Positions 15,574 through 24,345 are shown, counted from the first letter of the stretch. The stretch is 36,873 nt of DNA from Actinoplanes sandaracinus (GCF_030009775.1 NZ_JASCTH010000050.1:1-36873); one strand, 5' to 3'. Notes: a model not told the origin generated them from the letters alone. Program-made: numbers and translations.

Positions 15574-16147
15574 TGCTGGTTATGTCGCTGACGCCGAGCG
15601 CCGTCCGTCGCTGACCGTCAGTGCCGGCCCGCGACGGACGGATTCGGTGTTCCTGACGTTCCGGCCACCCGAGGCCACCGGATCGCGGTCGCAGTAGTCG
15701 TTCCAGAAGTTCGGCCGATGCCAACTGCTGGGAGCCAGGCGGAGCGACCCGTCGCAGGCCATGGCTGCTGACCAGCATGCCGGAAGGTGCCCGTCGACGG
15801 TCTCGAACATGCAGGCCACATGGCCGCCGCCACCGGGGTGGCGCTCAAACTCAGCGACATCGCAGCAGCCCGGGTGGTCGAAGCCCTCGCCGTACGGATG
15901 GGATAGCCGGTCGCGGAGTTGTGGCTGGCGGATGACGCCCGGCAGGTGCAGGTCGTTCTCGGAGTCGCTGGCCGACGGCTTGCCGGCCGCTCGTTCACAC
16001 CGGAGAGGTCACTGGCTCGATCCCCGTATCGCCCACCATCGTTTGTGCAGTTCAAGAGCCCGTAACGGGCTAGCCGGCAACAGGCTCTTCGCACCGAGAT
16101 ACCCGCACGTCCTGTCGATCATCGTCGATGCCTTCTAGGGTGCTGGC
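15574..16147. other. Intergenic stretch with tRNA remnant and long stop-free frames
   Basis: About 570 bases with no gene I can defend. A minus-strand frame is open from about 16000 to 15580 and includes GFDHPGCCDVAEFERHPGGG, but it has no credible start. A plus-strand frame includes MAAATGVALKLSDIAAARVV but is stopped soon after. The tRNA-like remnant at 15996-16038 is the one clear landmark. Confidence 0.4.
15996..16038 (+). other. 3' fragment of a tRNA-Val-like gene, possible attachment-site remnant
   Basis: The stretch GAGAGGTCACTGGCTCGATC, CCCGTATCGCCCACCA reproduces the variable loop, T-arm, acceptor strand and CCA end of an actinobacterial tRNA-Val. The matching 5' acceptor strand GGGCGAT and the D and anticodon arms are absent upstream, and one T-stem pair is broken. 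Integrative elements often carry such 3' ends as att sites, so this may mark the edge of a former element. Confidence 0.55.
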
Positions 16148-17398
16148 ATGCGACCCGACATCCTGCGCGCACACCTGGACCTGCACCGTGACCGGCGTGA
16201 CGTCCTTGGCCTGACGGCGAAAGCCGTGGCGGTCGGGGCGGCCGTCGCGGCCGGGTTGGGCACCTCGGCGGCATCGGCCGCTCCGCCGTCCGACGACTTC
16301 AGCGACCAGATGTTCACCTCGGAGGAGGTGGCCGGCTGGGCCGAGCAGACAACGCGCCGGTACGGCATCGGGGATCAGCGAGGGACCTGGAACGAGGTGA
16401 CCCCGCGCCGGACGCGTGAGGCGTTGCGACTGCTCGACCGGGGTGCCCCGGTGAAGACGTACAACCTGGGCGAGCTGGTGCAGGACCGGTTCCCGGCGTT
16501 CGAGGTCACCCCGCCCCGGGTCCTGCACCAGCGGCTGCTGGTGCACGGGTACGAGCCCCGCGGAGACTTCGTGCCGGCCGCCACCTACGACCCGCGGACC
16601 AGCCCGGAGTCAGGCATCCTGGCGTCTCCGACCCCGCTGGGCCCCAACACGCTCTCCTTCCACGAGGAGCGCTTCCCGCACAGCGGCACGTTCCAGATCG
16701 CCACCCAGCTCGACAATCTCGGACACGTCGGCGTCGGTGTGACCTACTACAACGGCTTCCGCGGTCCGGACATCGCCACCCCACGCGGCTTGGCCAAGCT
16801 CGGCAACGAGCACATGGGCCCGATCGTCACTCGCGGCGTCCTGTACGACATCGTGGGTCTCAAGCTCGCGCAGGGTGCCCGCACCGACCTGTTCCGCTCG
16901 CCGGTGAACGGTGAGTGGGTGCTGCGCGACACCTACCGGATCACGCTGGAGGACATGCGCGCCGCGCTGCGCCGGCAGGGCGTACGCCGAGAGCCGGGCC
17001 CGGGGGACGTGGCGCTGCTACGCACGGGATGGACGCACCTGCTCAACCGGGCTGGCTTCGACGACCCCGACGAGCCGAACAACCGTCGCTACATCGTCGG
17101 CGAGCCGGGCATCTACCTGCGGGAGGCCCGCTATCTGGCATCCCGGCGGGTGGCCGTCGCCGCCGCCGACACCTGGGGACTGGAGGTGAGCGACCCGGCC
17201 GTCACCGGCGGCAACTTCTTCCCGGTCCACCAGGTCCTGCTGGTGCAGCACGGCATCCGCATCGGCGAGGGCGTTCGGGCGGAAGACCTGGTCAACGACG
17301 GCGTCTTCGAGTTCGTTTACCTCGTCACGCCCCAGTTCCAGGTCGGCGCCACCGCCGGCAACACCCCACCAGCCGCCCTGGGCGTCCCCAGCCGCTGA
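16148..17398 (+). CDS. Tat-exported cyclase-family (kynurenine formamidase-like) hydrolase
   Basis: ATG 16148 gives 416 residues. The leader contains twin arginines (RDRRDVLGLTAKAVAVGAAV) followed by an Ala-rich segment ending near residue 45, typical of Tat export of a folded, probably metal-bound enzyme. The body fits the putative cyclase family (PF04199). The metal-binding region reads ATQLDNLGHVGVGV, the T-Q-x-D-x-x-x-H variant of the usual H-x-G-T-H-x-D. A later part (GPGDVALLRTGWTHLL, then GEPGIYLREARYLASRRVAV) is also family-typical. Known relatives hydrolyse N-formylkynurenine or related amides; the substrate here is unknown. It stands alone and ends before a strong hairpin. Confidence 0.82.
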   Translation: MRPDILRAHLDLHRDRRDVLGLTAKAVAVGAAVAAGLGTSAASAAPPSDDFSDQMFTSEEVAGWAEQTTRRYGIGDQRGTWNEVTPRRTREALRLLDRGAPVKTYNLGELVQDRFPAFEVTPPRVLHQRLLVHGYEPRGDFVPAATYDPRTSPESGILASPTPLGPNTLSFHEERFPHSGTFQIATQLDNLGHVGVGVTYYNGFRGPDIATPRGLAKLGNEHMGPIVTRGVLYDIVGLKLAQGARTDLFRSPVNGEWVLRDTYRITLEDMRAALRRQGVRREPGPGDVALLRTGWTHLLNRAGFDDPDEPNNRRYIVGEPGIYLREARYLASRRVAVAAADTWGLEVSDPAVTGGNFFPVHQVLLVQHGIRIGEGVRAEDLVNDGVFEFVYLVTPQFQVGATAGNTPPAALGVPSR

Positions 17399-17482
17399 GC
17401 GGGTCGGGGGCACCAGTGTTCAAGTAGCGGTGCGAACCGGGTGATCTGACCGGAAAAACAACCGTGAGTGGGCAGGCGGCAG

Positions 17483-17503
17483 CGTCGGGGCGGAGCCCCG
17501 ACG
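17483..17503 (+). terminator. Perfect nine-base hairpin downstream of the cyclase gene
   Basis: CGTCGGGGC-GGA-GCCCCGACG is a perfect 9-bp stem with a three-base loop, 85 bases after the stop codon. It could end transcription from either side. Confidence 0.6.
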
Positions 17504-17537
17504 AGGTTCTGAACTTGTCGGCTGAGTGTGACGCCGG

Positions 17538-17618
17538 TCAGCCTAGGTTGAGCTGGACACTGTGGCCGAGGGCTTCGAGCTGGCGGATCAAGCTACGGGT
17601 CTTGCGGTGCTTGTAGAG
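17538..17618 (-). pseudogene. Short transposase-like C-terminal scrap
   Basis: The minus strand reads LYKHRKTRSLIRQLEALGHS, VQLNLG, stop. The Arg/Lys-rich helix followed by LEALGHSVQL resembles the last residues of DDE-type transposases, in which a beta strand follows the final helix. Only 26 codons survive and there is no start, so the family cannot be fixed. Confidence 0.3.
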
Positions 17619-18110
17619 TTACTGGTGCCAGGCGTTCAGGAACAGTGACCGCTCATCGGCGGCGTCGTCTGCCATGGCCTGCGTCTCCACATTCTTCTCT
17701 TCCCGCCGGTACCGGGTGTACGAGTGATCTGCGGACGACTGCCATCCGAACTCGTCCGCTCGTTTCGCTGAGTTGACGAGCGCCACCGGGCCCTGGATGC
17801 CTGGCGGGCTTCCCTTCAACCGGTTGACCTCGATGAACTCGCCGATGCACGTGGGTGGCGCAGCGATTTTCAGATACAGCTCCGACTTGCCCGTCCAGTA
17901 CCGCATCCGGCCGTCGGTGCACTCGGGCAGTGTGATGGCGAAGTCGGTGAAGACCTCGTCGGGTGTCTCGCCCCAGCTGCTGCCGGGGTAGGCCCGGTCG
18001 TCGAACCGGGTGGAACCCCGGAACAGGACGAGCGTGGCCACGAGCCCGATGAGCGCCACGACCGCCACCGACGCGCCACCGACGATCCACTTGCGCACGC
18101 TCGTCCCCAC
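17619..18110 (-). CDS. Membrane-anchored protein of unknown function
   Basis: GTG 18110 gives 163 residues; GTG 18098, behind GGGGACGAGC, is an alternative start. Residues 8-31 are one transmembrane helix (WIVGGASVAVVALIGLVATL), leaving a C-terminal domain of about 130 residues, probably outside. That domain has two cysteines (LPECTDGRM, PPTCIGEF) that could be bridged, then a basic RYRREEK segment. Such bitopic proteins are common among actinobacterial hypotheticals. Family not recognised. Confidence 0.7.
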   Translation of the reverse strand: MGTSVRKWIVGGASVAVVALIGLVATLVLFRGSTRFDDRAYPGSSWGETPDEVFTDFAITLPECTDGRMRYWTGKSELYLKIAAPPTCIGEFIEVNRLKGSPPGIQGPVALVNSAKRADEFGWQSSADHSYTRYRREEKNVETQAMADDAADERSLFLNAWHQ

Positions 18111-18115
18111 CCCTG

Positions 18116-18232
18116 TCAGCTGCTCTGGTTGATCGACTTGGTGTTGCCGCGGCCGCGGACCACGAACTCACGGCCGGTGCCGTACTCGTGTGCCCACAGA
18201 CGACGCGAGGTACTGCCGGATATTCCTGGCAA
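18116..18232 (-). pseudogene. C-terminal remnant of an unrecognised gene
   Basis: From a possible TTG at 18232 the minus strand reads GSTSRRLWAHEYGTGREFVV, RGRGNTKSINQSS, stop. The codon use is typical of real genes here, but there is no proper start and upstream frames fail. The stop lies just before the start of the following membrane-protein gene, so it was probably the upstream gene of a former operon. Confidence 0.35.
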
Positions 18233-18340
18233 AGATCTTGCGCGAATGGCTGCCAGCTGCGAAAGGCCTCACACAAAACCTTCACACGACTTTCCGGACG
18301 CCTGCACCGGGGAGTTCGGCCTAGCCACCGTCGTCTTTCG

Positions 18341-18803
18341 TCACGGTTCGAGCGCACTCTTCTCGGCTATGCGAGTGAGGACGTCTTCGCGTACCCGATT
18401 GGCAGCTGTTTCTTGTTTTGAGACGCTATCTCCGAGGAAGAGCTGGTCCGGTTGCGTACATTCCCGGAGATCGGTCGGCCGGATCCCCATGCCGAGGGCA
18501 TGCGACCGTGCGATGACACCGCCGCTCGACTTCGTTCTTTCCTCCCCTTGGCCGGCCCGACCAGGCCACCGGCGTCACCGTGATCTGAGTGCTGTCCGGC
18601 TGTGAGCTCAGGGCCTCGGTCTTGATCTCACTCGCCGCGATGTACTCGGCGTCGCGGACGCGTTCGCGCCAGCCGAGATCGTCGTTGAGCTCCCGCGCCG
18701 CGACCTCGGCCGCGTCCCGGGCTGCGTCGGCGCCGTCGATGGTGCCGCACCCCGCCAGCAGGACAGCGCCCGTGATCAGCGCCCCGACCACCCGCAACCT
18801 CAC
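18341..18803 (-). pseudogene. Small lipoprotein gene, frameshifted
   Basis: GTG 18803 opens VRLRVVGALITGAVLLAGC, a short signal with lipobox LAGC. A helical, acidic domain follows (ARDAAEVAARELNDDLGWRE, then ITVTPVAWSGR). At about 18551-18562 the reading slips. The next frame continues QGEERTKSSGGVIARSHALG, then TDLRECTQPDQLFLGDSVSK, to IAEKSALEP and TGA 18341-18343. Joined, this gives about 154 residues and both halves look equally coding. The uninterrupted frame instead ends in an Arg/Pro-rich tail at 18426. The last codons coincide with repeat motif R6. The cause could be a mutation or a sequencing slip in the GC-rich GGCCGGCCC. Confidence 0.6.
18348..18367. repeat. Repeat end motif R6 inside the lipoprotein 3' end
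   Basis: TCGAGCGCACTCTTCTCGGC matches the end motif of R2, R3, R4 and R8. On the minus strand it encodes AEKSALE, the last residues of the frameshifted lipoprotein. Confidence 0.5.
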
Positions 18804-18907
18804 CGTCCCGCCGTTCCCATGCCCGAACGATATCGCCCGGATCAAAAGCCAGGCGATGCGGGGATAGTCGGTGTCTCCAGATGCAGCTGGAACAGCGGAG
18901 GCGCCAG

Positions 18908-19306
18908 TCACAGCCTCTGCTTGATTTCTGGAATGAGTACATAGATCTTTGTGGCCAATTCAGGAACGTCTGCGAAAATTGTCACCCTCGGCTTGTCAGT
19001 TGATAGCAGGTACCGGTATCCGAAGTCGTCGCCGACAACGTCCGCTACCTCGATGATGAAATCGGGCGCATCCAGCTCGCCAGAGAACATCTGCACGAAC
19101 TCATCAGGAACCCCTTCGCGTACGATCACGACTTGCAACGGTTCGATATCGATATGGACCACGCAAACCAAAACGCATCCTTCATTGGCCGCGACCATGG
19201 AGAACGCGATGTCGAGATCCGGCATTCCGCTACCGGCGCCGACCCCTTCGACTCTCAGAACACCCCAAGGGACACCATGCGCAAAGGAATCGACCTCAAC
19301 AGACAC
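18908..19306 (-). CDS. Hypothetical acidic protein, 132 residues
   Basis: GTG 19306 has GGGAGGA at good spacing. The product is acidic and beta-rich: SFAHGVPWGVLRVEGVGAGS, then CVLVCVVHIDIEPLQVVIVR, then GYRYLLSTDKPRVTIFADVP. It has no signal or membrane segment. Its size and composition recall immunity-type proteins of contact-toxin systems, but no toxin gene is present and I would not assign that role. It precedes the lipoprotein gene by about 100 bases on the same strand and may be cotranscribed. Confidence 0.65.
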   Translation of the reverse strand: MSVEVDSFAHGVPWGVLRVEGVGAGSGMPDLDIAFSMVAANEGCVLVCVVHIDIEPLQVVIVREGVPDEFVQMFSGELDAPDFIIEVADVVGDDFGYRYLLSTDKPRVTIFADVPELATKIYVLIPEIKQRL

Positions 19307-19355
19307 GAATCATCCTCCCGGCGGGCCGATATAGGAATGGAGACTCTACTTCACA

Positions 19356-19443
19356 AAAACGCACTCACTTCGGCAACTCAGGCCGCGGGGCGAGACGGAC
19401 CGTCGGCCACGTAGCGTCACGGCTCGCCGCCGGTGACGTGCCC
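19356..19443. repeat. Dispersed repeat copy R8
   Basis: The left end AACGCACTCACTTCGGC carries the family end motif. The right part (19404-19443, with ACGGCTCGCCGCC and TGACGTGCCCGC) matches 6437-6480 in the gap before the acylase. Confidence 0.5.
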
Positions 19444-19650
19444 GCCAGGTTGATCAGGATGCCGATGTGCAAGGAGAGATGTAGACGTTGCGTTACGGCC
19501 CGCGCTGGGGCTGCGCACGGGGATGATGACAGTCGACCTGACCAGCCAGGTTGGGTCTTCGGCTTCCGGGTATGCAGCCGGAATAGAAGCTCACCTAGCT
19601 CGACAGCAGCGGTGCTGAAGAGCAACAGCGACTGGGCGGGAGGCGAACCT

Positions 19651-20115
19651 GTGACGGCCGGATACCAGGAGACCGGACTTGGCCAGATCGGCGAGGCTAT
19701 TAGGCGTTCCGGGGTATACCTGCAGTTCGTGCCGCAGCCGACTCCCTTGGAAGCGTGCTGGTACACGATCGGCTTGACGGGCCACGGGCATCCTGAGCTG
19801 ATCTTGTTCGGGTTGCCGCCCGAAATCTCCCGGCCCACCCTGCGCACCGTTGCCGGTGAGGTCATCGCGGGCCGACGGGCATTCACCCCTGGCCAATACG
19901 CCGACGACGTTATCGAGGGCCACCAGGTCCAGTTCGTCGCGGTGATCGAGCCGGATCGCCACCTTCCCCTTGCCGCGGAGTTCTACGCCGTCACAGGTAC
20001 CGCCGTAGACGCCTTACAGATCGTATGGCCCGACCGGTACCACCGCTGGCCCTGGCAGCCCGGCACGCGCGTGGACGACATGCCGGTACTCGGTCGACCC
20101 GTCTCGTCCGGGTGA
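19651..20115 (+). CDS. DUF4262 family protein
   Basis: GTG 19651 follows GGGAGGCG and gives 154 residues; the longer open frame upstream is intergenic in character. The segment WYTIGLTGHGHPELILFGLP is the DUF4262 hallmark, followed by LRTVAGEVIAGRRAFTPGQY as expected. The C-terminal part (AAEFYAVTGTAVDALQIVWP, DRYHRWPWQPG) is also family-like and rich in Trp. The function of DUF4262 is unknown; it is a cytoplasmic single-domain protein. It has no obvious operon partner. Confidence 0.75.
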   Translation: MTAGYQETGLGQIGEAIRRSGVYLQFVPQPTPLEACWYTIGLTGHGHPELILFGLPPEISRPTLRTVAGEVIAGRRAFTPGQYADDVIEGHQVQFVAVIEPDRHLPLAAEFYAVTGTAVDALQIVWPDRYHRWPWQPGTRVDDMPVLGRPVSSG

Positions 20116-20423
20116 CAGGCCGGCTACCGGACAGGCTGGCAGCCTGCAACCGCAGGTCAAGTCCCGTATGCCTGGGGAATGCCTCGACTGACGGTGGATT
20201 CGAGGGTCCCGACACCCGCTCGTCGGCAGTGCGAACGCGGTCTCGCGCGGGGCGGCGTCACCGAGGTGTCGGCTGGCGTGCAACCAGCACGCGCGAACGG
20301 CGGCATAGAAAGACCGATTGTCGTGAACTGCCCGGCGGCCGCCTCGCTCGGCGCTCGCGGTCACCAAATGCCGGGCTCGCCGTTCGGGCCGTATCGCCGA
20401 ACGACTCGGCCTACCGTCAGGCG
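20116..20423. other. Gap without a recognised gene
   Basis: About 310 bases. There is a small hairpin CCTGC-AACC-GCAGG near 20151. All open frames are Arg/Pro-rich shadows. Nothing else is seen. Confidence 0.4.
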
Positions 20424-20650
20424 ATGGACGACGAAGTCGTTTCCTTCTACACCGCTTTGCTGGACACCCATGTCCGGCTTCGTGACTCGCTCTGCGTGCC
20501 CTGGGCATATGGCCTCAGCGAGCAGGACATGTTCGCCGGCTTCGGCGCCGACCCTGAAGCCGCGCAGCGGCCGAACGGCTCACGGGATGGCGTGCTCGAA
20601 GACAATGAGGCCGCCCACATCGACTGGTTCCTGAGAATCAGGTACGTTCC
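20424..20650 (+). pseudogene. 5' part of a hypothetical gene, interrupted by an IS fragment
   Basis: ATG 20424 opens MDDEVVSFYTALLDTHVRLR and stays protein-like through MFAGFGADPEAAQRPNGSRD and EDNEAAHIDWFLRI. From about 20650 the frame, although open to 20753, becomes Arg/Pro-rich because it crosses an antisense transposase fragment. The original C-terminus is therefore probably missing. About 75 acidic N-terminal residues remain; no family is recognised. Confidence 0.45.
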
Positions 20651-20664
20651 GTCACCAGGCAGTT

Positions 20665-20846
20665 CCGGCGCCCGTCCGCGACGCATTCGTCGCCGCCACG
20701 GCCGTGGTCAGCCGGACCCGCCCTGCCGGCCAACGCGAGTCCGATCGTCGTGAGCATCCGCCGGTGCCTTCACGCATGCGTGACCAGCGGCGAGTCAGGC
20801 CGTCGACCTGTTCGACGAAGGTCTTGAAGCGCCGCAACGTCTGACG
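20665..20846 (-). pseudogene. ISL3-type transposase fragment
   Basis: The minus strand reads RFKTFVEQVDGLTRRWSR and, in the next frame from 20757, MLTTIGLALAGRAGPADH. In ISL3-group transposases a zinc-ribbon is followed by TFVEQ-x-x-G-L-T and then LALAGRAGARLA, so this is the region just after the N-terminal ribbon with one frameshift between the two pieces. Nothing of the catalytic domain remains. Confidence 0.6.
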
Positions 20847-20912
20847 ACGTGGAGAGGCCCGGGGTCGTGGTCAAGGACCGCGCCCCGGGCGTGATACCCC
20901 TGCTGCGCTGGT

Positions 20913-22208
20913 CTACTTCGCGGCCGCGGAGGTGGGGGTGGAGGTGGAGGTGCCATGAAGGGCTTGGATCACGGCGGCCGGGACGGGCTTGTCGAACATC
21001 TCGCAGATGGTCACGTACTCGGCGGCGAAGGCGACCTCGTAGTAGCGGTTCACGCCGTCGTTCTCCTCCGTGTCACTGGGCTCGACGGTGGTGTCGCTGA
21101 CCGCTGTGCGCCGGCCGTCGGCGGATGCGACGGCGGTGCTGTGGTGGCCCAGGGTGTCGCCGCCGTGGCCCCAGACCGTCCCGCAGGGCGAATCGATCTT
21201 GAAGAGGCCCAGGCCGTAGCTGCCCTCGATCCCGGTCCCCGCCGGCAGGGCGATGGTGGTCTTCATCTGCTTGAGCTGCTCGCGAGAGAACAGTTCCGCA
21301 CCCAGGACGGCCGACAGGAACCGGGACAGATCCTTCTGGGTGGAGATCACCGCTCCGGCGGCGCCACCCCAGCCACCGATCGGCAGGTCGGAGATGTCAG
21401 TGTACGTCCGAGGCGTCTCGCCGAATTTGACCGCGTAACCGTGGGCATAGCCGGGGCCGGTGTTGGTCGCCCGAGGGTCGGCGAGGTAGGTCTGCCTGAG
21501 GCCGAGAGGCCGGGCGATGCGCTCCTGTACCAGTTGGGGCAGGCGCTTGCCGGTCAGCTCCTGCAGGATCATCCCGGCCAGGGTGTAGTTCGTGTTGGAG
21601 TAGGACCAGCCCTTACCCGGCGCGAAGTTCGGCTCGTGCTTGAACGCCACGTCGAGCAATTCCCGCTCGGTGACAACGTGCTGCGGGTCCTTCTGGAGGT
21701 TGGCGAAGAAGTCGGGATCACTGGTGTAGCTGAACAGACCGCTGGTGTGGTTGAGCAGCATCCGGACGGTGATGTTCTCGCCGTTCGGAACGACGCCGGG
21801 CAGGTACTTCGAGACCGGCGCGTCGAGGTCGAGCTGTCCGCGGTCCACCATCTGCAGGACGAGCGTCGCCACGAACGTCTTCGTGTTGCTGCCGATCTCG
21901 AACTGCTCACGCCCGGTGAGGCGGCGCCCGGTGGCCCTGTCCGCGACACCCGCGGCCGTGATGGCGACGCGGTCACCGTCGTTGATCCGGGCCATGTAGC
22001 CGGGGGCACCGATGGCCAGCACGTGCTTGGCGACGTCTCGCATCGCGCTGTCGTGTGCAGCGGAGCCGAACGCCTTCGACTGCTCGGCGGCGGAGGCGGC
22101 AGAGGCGGTGACGACACCGGTGCCGGTGAGGACGGCTGCCGCGGCCACCACGAGCGCTGTCATCCGCCGCGAACGGGTCATGTTCAAGGTGCCGGTCTTC
22201 GTTGTCAT
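20913..22208 (-). CDS. Secreted serine hydrolase, beta-lactamase/D-Ala-D-Ala carboxypeptidase fold
   Basis: ATG 22208 is used; ATG 22181 is an alternative. The 431-residue product has a signal peptide (MTALVVAAAAVLTGTGVVTA, cut near ASA). The class C penicillin-binding motifs are present: S-x-x-K as Ser107-Asn-Thr-Lys110 in EIGSNTKTF, Y-x-N as YSNTNYTLAG, and the third motif as WGHGGDTLGH, the H-x-G form common in carboxypeptidase-type members. The segment VRMLLNHTSGLFSY is also typical. It probably trims peptidoglycan stem peptides or acts as an esterase outside the cell; a true beta-lactamase role cannot be excluded. It is monocistronic. Confidence 0.88.
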   Translation of the reverse strand: MTTKTGTLNMTRSRRMTALVVAAAAVLTGTGVVTASAASAAEQSKAFGSAAHDSAMRDVAKHVLAIGAPGYMARINDGDRVAITAAGVADRATGRRLTGREQFEIGSNTKTFVATLVLQMVDRGQLDLDAPVSKYLPGVVPNGENITVRMLLNHTSGLFSYTSDPDFFANLQKDPQHVVTERELLDVAFKHEPNFAPGKGWSYSNTNYTLAGMILQELTGKRLPQLVQERIARPLGLRQTYLADPRATNTGPGYAHGYAVKFGETPRTYTDISDLPIGGWGGAAGAVISTQKDLSRFLSAVLGAELFSREQLKQMKTTIALPAGTGIEGSYGLGLFKIDSPCGTVWGHGGDTLGHHSTAVASADGRRTAVSDTTVEPSDTEENDGVNRYYEVAFAAEYVTICEMFDKPVPAAVIQALHGTSTSTPTSAAAK

Positions 22209-22781
22209 ACATTGATCATGCCGAGATACCCCCGGCGCCGTCGCTACCGCGGCCTGCCCATTCGGCCGGCAGGCTAGCCCCACCCGCGACGGTAGAGCTG
22301 GCCCTACCTACCCTCCTTGACCTGCTGCGCCAGCCCGTCAAACCGCACCTGCCCGCTTTGACGGTTGGCTGGCTGACCACGGTGAACGCGGGCGCAGAGC
22401 ATGGCCGCGTTCCTACGCCGCACCGACCGGCAACTCGCCGCGCTCGGCACCCAGCCGGCGGCGGATGGACATCGACCGGATGCGAGCCTGGATCCGCCAC
22501 CACGAGCCGCCCACCACCGCGGCCACCACCCATGAAGAACCTGGAGACCACAGATCGCTAGGACGTCCGGCGTACCGCGCCTTCGCGGCTTCCTTGAGGC
22601 CCGCGATCGGTGGTTGATAAGCGTCGGCGCGCAGCAGCCGGGCGCGGTGTGGATGCACAATTCGCCAGCAGCCTGCCGTCGCGACGCGACGTTTCCGGTG
22701 TGGGGGGCGCCACCGTATCGGTACCTCAATTTCCAGCTCCGATGACCGATCTACGCGTCGGGATTCGCTGCTTGAGGAGCC
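22209..22781. other. Intergenic stretch before the diguanylate cyclase
   Basis: About 570 bases. Plus-strand pieces such as LLRQPVKPHLPALTVGWL and FLRRTDRQLAALGT look like traces of decayed coding sequence in different frames, but no family can be assigned. The promoters of the two divergent genes presumably lie near the ends. Confidence 0.35.
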
Positions 22782-24227
22782 ATGGTGTTGAGGTCAGGTC
22801 GTCACGCGTGGTTGGTGTACCTCGTGTTGAGCTTCGGGGTGATGGGCGCGTGCTTCCTGGCGCCGTGGGAGTCGGTCAAGACGGTCTTGTCCGGCCTTCT
22901 CGGCGTATCGGCGACGGCGGCCACCGTGGTAGGAGTGGTGCGGCACCGCCCGGCGGTGCGCTGGCCGTGGTACTGCATGGCGATCGGCTGGCTACTGTTC
23001 GCTGCCGGTGACGTCATCTACTGGGTGCAGAGTTCGTTGTTGGGCCGCGATGCCTTTCCTTCGATCGCGGATGCCTTCTATCTGAGTTCGTACCCGCTGC
23101 TGGCGGTGGCCTTGCTCGGTTTGGTGCGGGCGCGACGGCCGGGTAAGGACCGGCCCGGGCTCCTGGATGCCCTGGTGTTGTCCACGGGTGCGTCCATGCT
23201 GTCGTGGGTCTTTCTGATGGAGCCGTACGTGCGGGACAGTGACCTCGACGTCCTGGCTCGTGCGGTGTCATTGGCGTACCCGGCGGCTGACCTGCTGCTA
23301 TTGGCGGTGCTCCTGCGGCTGACCACCGGACGGGGAGATCAGCCGCCGGCGTACCGGCTGTTCGTGGCCGCCACCGCGTCCATGCTCGTCGGTGACGTGG
23401 TCTACGGATTCATGGAACTCACGATCGGCTACAACGCCGGCGACCCGATCGATGCGGCATGGATGCTGATGTACGCCTTCGCCGGCGCAGCGGCCCTGCA
23501 CCCGACCATGACCGATATGTCCCGGCTGTCACCTCCCGTCGCCGAGGGCCCGATCGGCATGCGACGGCTGATCGCCCTGGCAGTGGCGAGCCTCATGGCG
23601 CCCGCAGCACTGATCATCGAATGGCTTCGCGGCACCGAAATCAACATCCCGGTGATCGTGTCGGGTTGCGTGGTGCTCTTTCTCCTGGTCATCGCACGCC
23701 TTCACGGTTTGGTGGTGCTGCTGACCGACGCGCTTCGGTCCACCGAGGTGCAGGCGACCACCGACCAGTTGACCGGGCTGGCCAACCGGCGGCGCTTCCA
23801 CACCTGCTGGCAGCAGTCGCTGACCGATGAAGTGGGACCTACCGCCCTGCTCTACATCGATCTCGACGGATTCAAGCCGGTCAACGACAAGCTCGGCCAT
23901 GACGCCGGCGACGCCGTCCTGCAGGCCGTCGCTGATCGGCTGCGGGGCGTCGTACGAGCCGGAGACGTGGTGGCCCGCCTCGGCGGCGACGAGTTCGCGA
24001 TCATCCTGCCCTGGACCGACGACCGCACCGCCGGTGCCATCGCTGAACGCATCGTCCAGGAACTGGCACTGCCATTCGAGCTCACCGAACGAACGGTGTA
24101 CATCGGCGCCAGCGTCGGCGTCATCACCGCCACCCAAGGTGACAACCCCAACGCCCAACTCCGCCGCGCCGACACTGCCATGTACGCCGCCAAGAACGCG
24201 GGCCGCGGCCGGGTTCATCAAGGCTGA
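22782..24227 (+). CDS. Membrane-bound GGDEF diguanylate cyclase
   Basis: ATG 22782 follows GAGGAG. Of 481 residues, the first 310 or so form about eight to nine membrane helices (for instance YLVLSFGVMGACFLAP and VIVSGCVVLFLLVIARLHGL). They are followed by a GGDEF domain starting near ATTDQLTGLANRRRF. The active-site loop GGDEF is intact at 401-405, and the inhibitory I-site RxxD is present at 392-395 (RAGD). The enzyme should make cyclic di-GMP from two GTP and be subject to product inhibition; no EAL domain is attached. The membrane part is likely a sensor of unknown signal. A hairpin separates it from the convergent HD-domain gene. Confidence 0.92.
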   Translation: MVLRSGRHAWLVYLVLSFGVMGACFLAPWESVKTVLSGLLGVSATAATVVGVVRHRPAVRWPWYCMAIGWLLFAAGDVIYWVQSSLLGRDAFPSIADAFYLSSYPLLAVALLGLVRARRPGKDRPGLLDALVLSTGASMLSWVFLMEPYVRDSDLDVLARAVSLAYPAADLLLLAVLLRLTTGRGDQPPAYRLFVAATASMLVGDVVYGFMELTIGYNAGDPIDAAWMLMYAFAGAAALHPTMTDMSRLSPPVAEGPIGMRRLIALAVASLMAPAALIIEWLRGTEINIPVIVSGCVVLFLLVIARLHGLVVLLTDALRSTEVQATTDQLTGLANRRRFHTCWQQSLTDEVGPTALLYIDLDGFKPVNDKLGHDAGDAVLQAVADRLRGVVRAGDVVARLGGDEFAIILPWTDDRTAGAIAERIVQELALPFELTERTVYIGASVGVITATQGDNPNAQLRRADTAMYAAKNAGRGRVHQG

Positions 24228-24306
24228 CCCACAAACCAACTCGTACGCGCGCAGCAACCTCCCGAAGCAGCGACTGTGGTGGCTGTCGTCAAACGTCCTC
24301 TCGGTG

Positions 24307-24325
24307 CGGGTGGCCTCACCACCCG
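24307..24325. terminator. Hairpin between convergent genes
   Basis: CGGGTGG-CCTCA-CCACCCG is a perfect seven-base stem between the stop codons of the GGDEF and HD-domain genes, suited to ending transcription in both directions. Confidence 0.55.
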
Positions 24326-24345
24326 TCATGGGCCTCTCGCCGCTG

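Noticed and set aside
18908..19306. Immunity protein of a toxin system
   Set aside because: Size and acidity fit, but there is no toxin gene or known immunity motif nearby.
20149..20175. Hairpin followed by GGTCAAGTCCCG, resembling part of a tRNA
   Set aside because: No acceptor stem or D-arm can be drawn around it.
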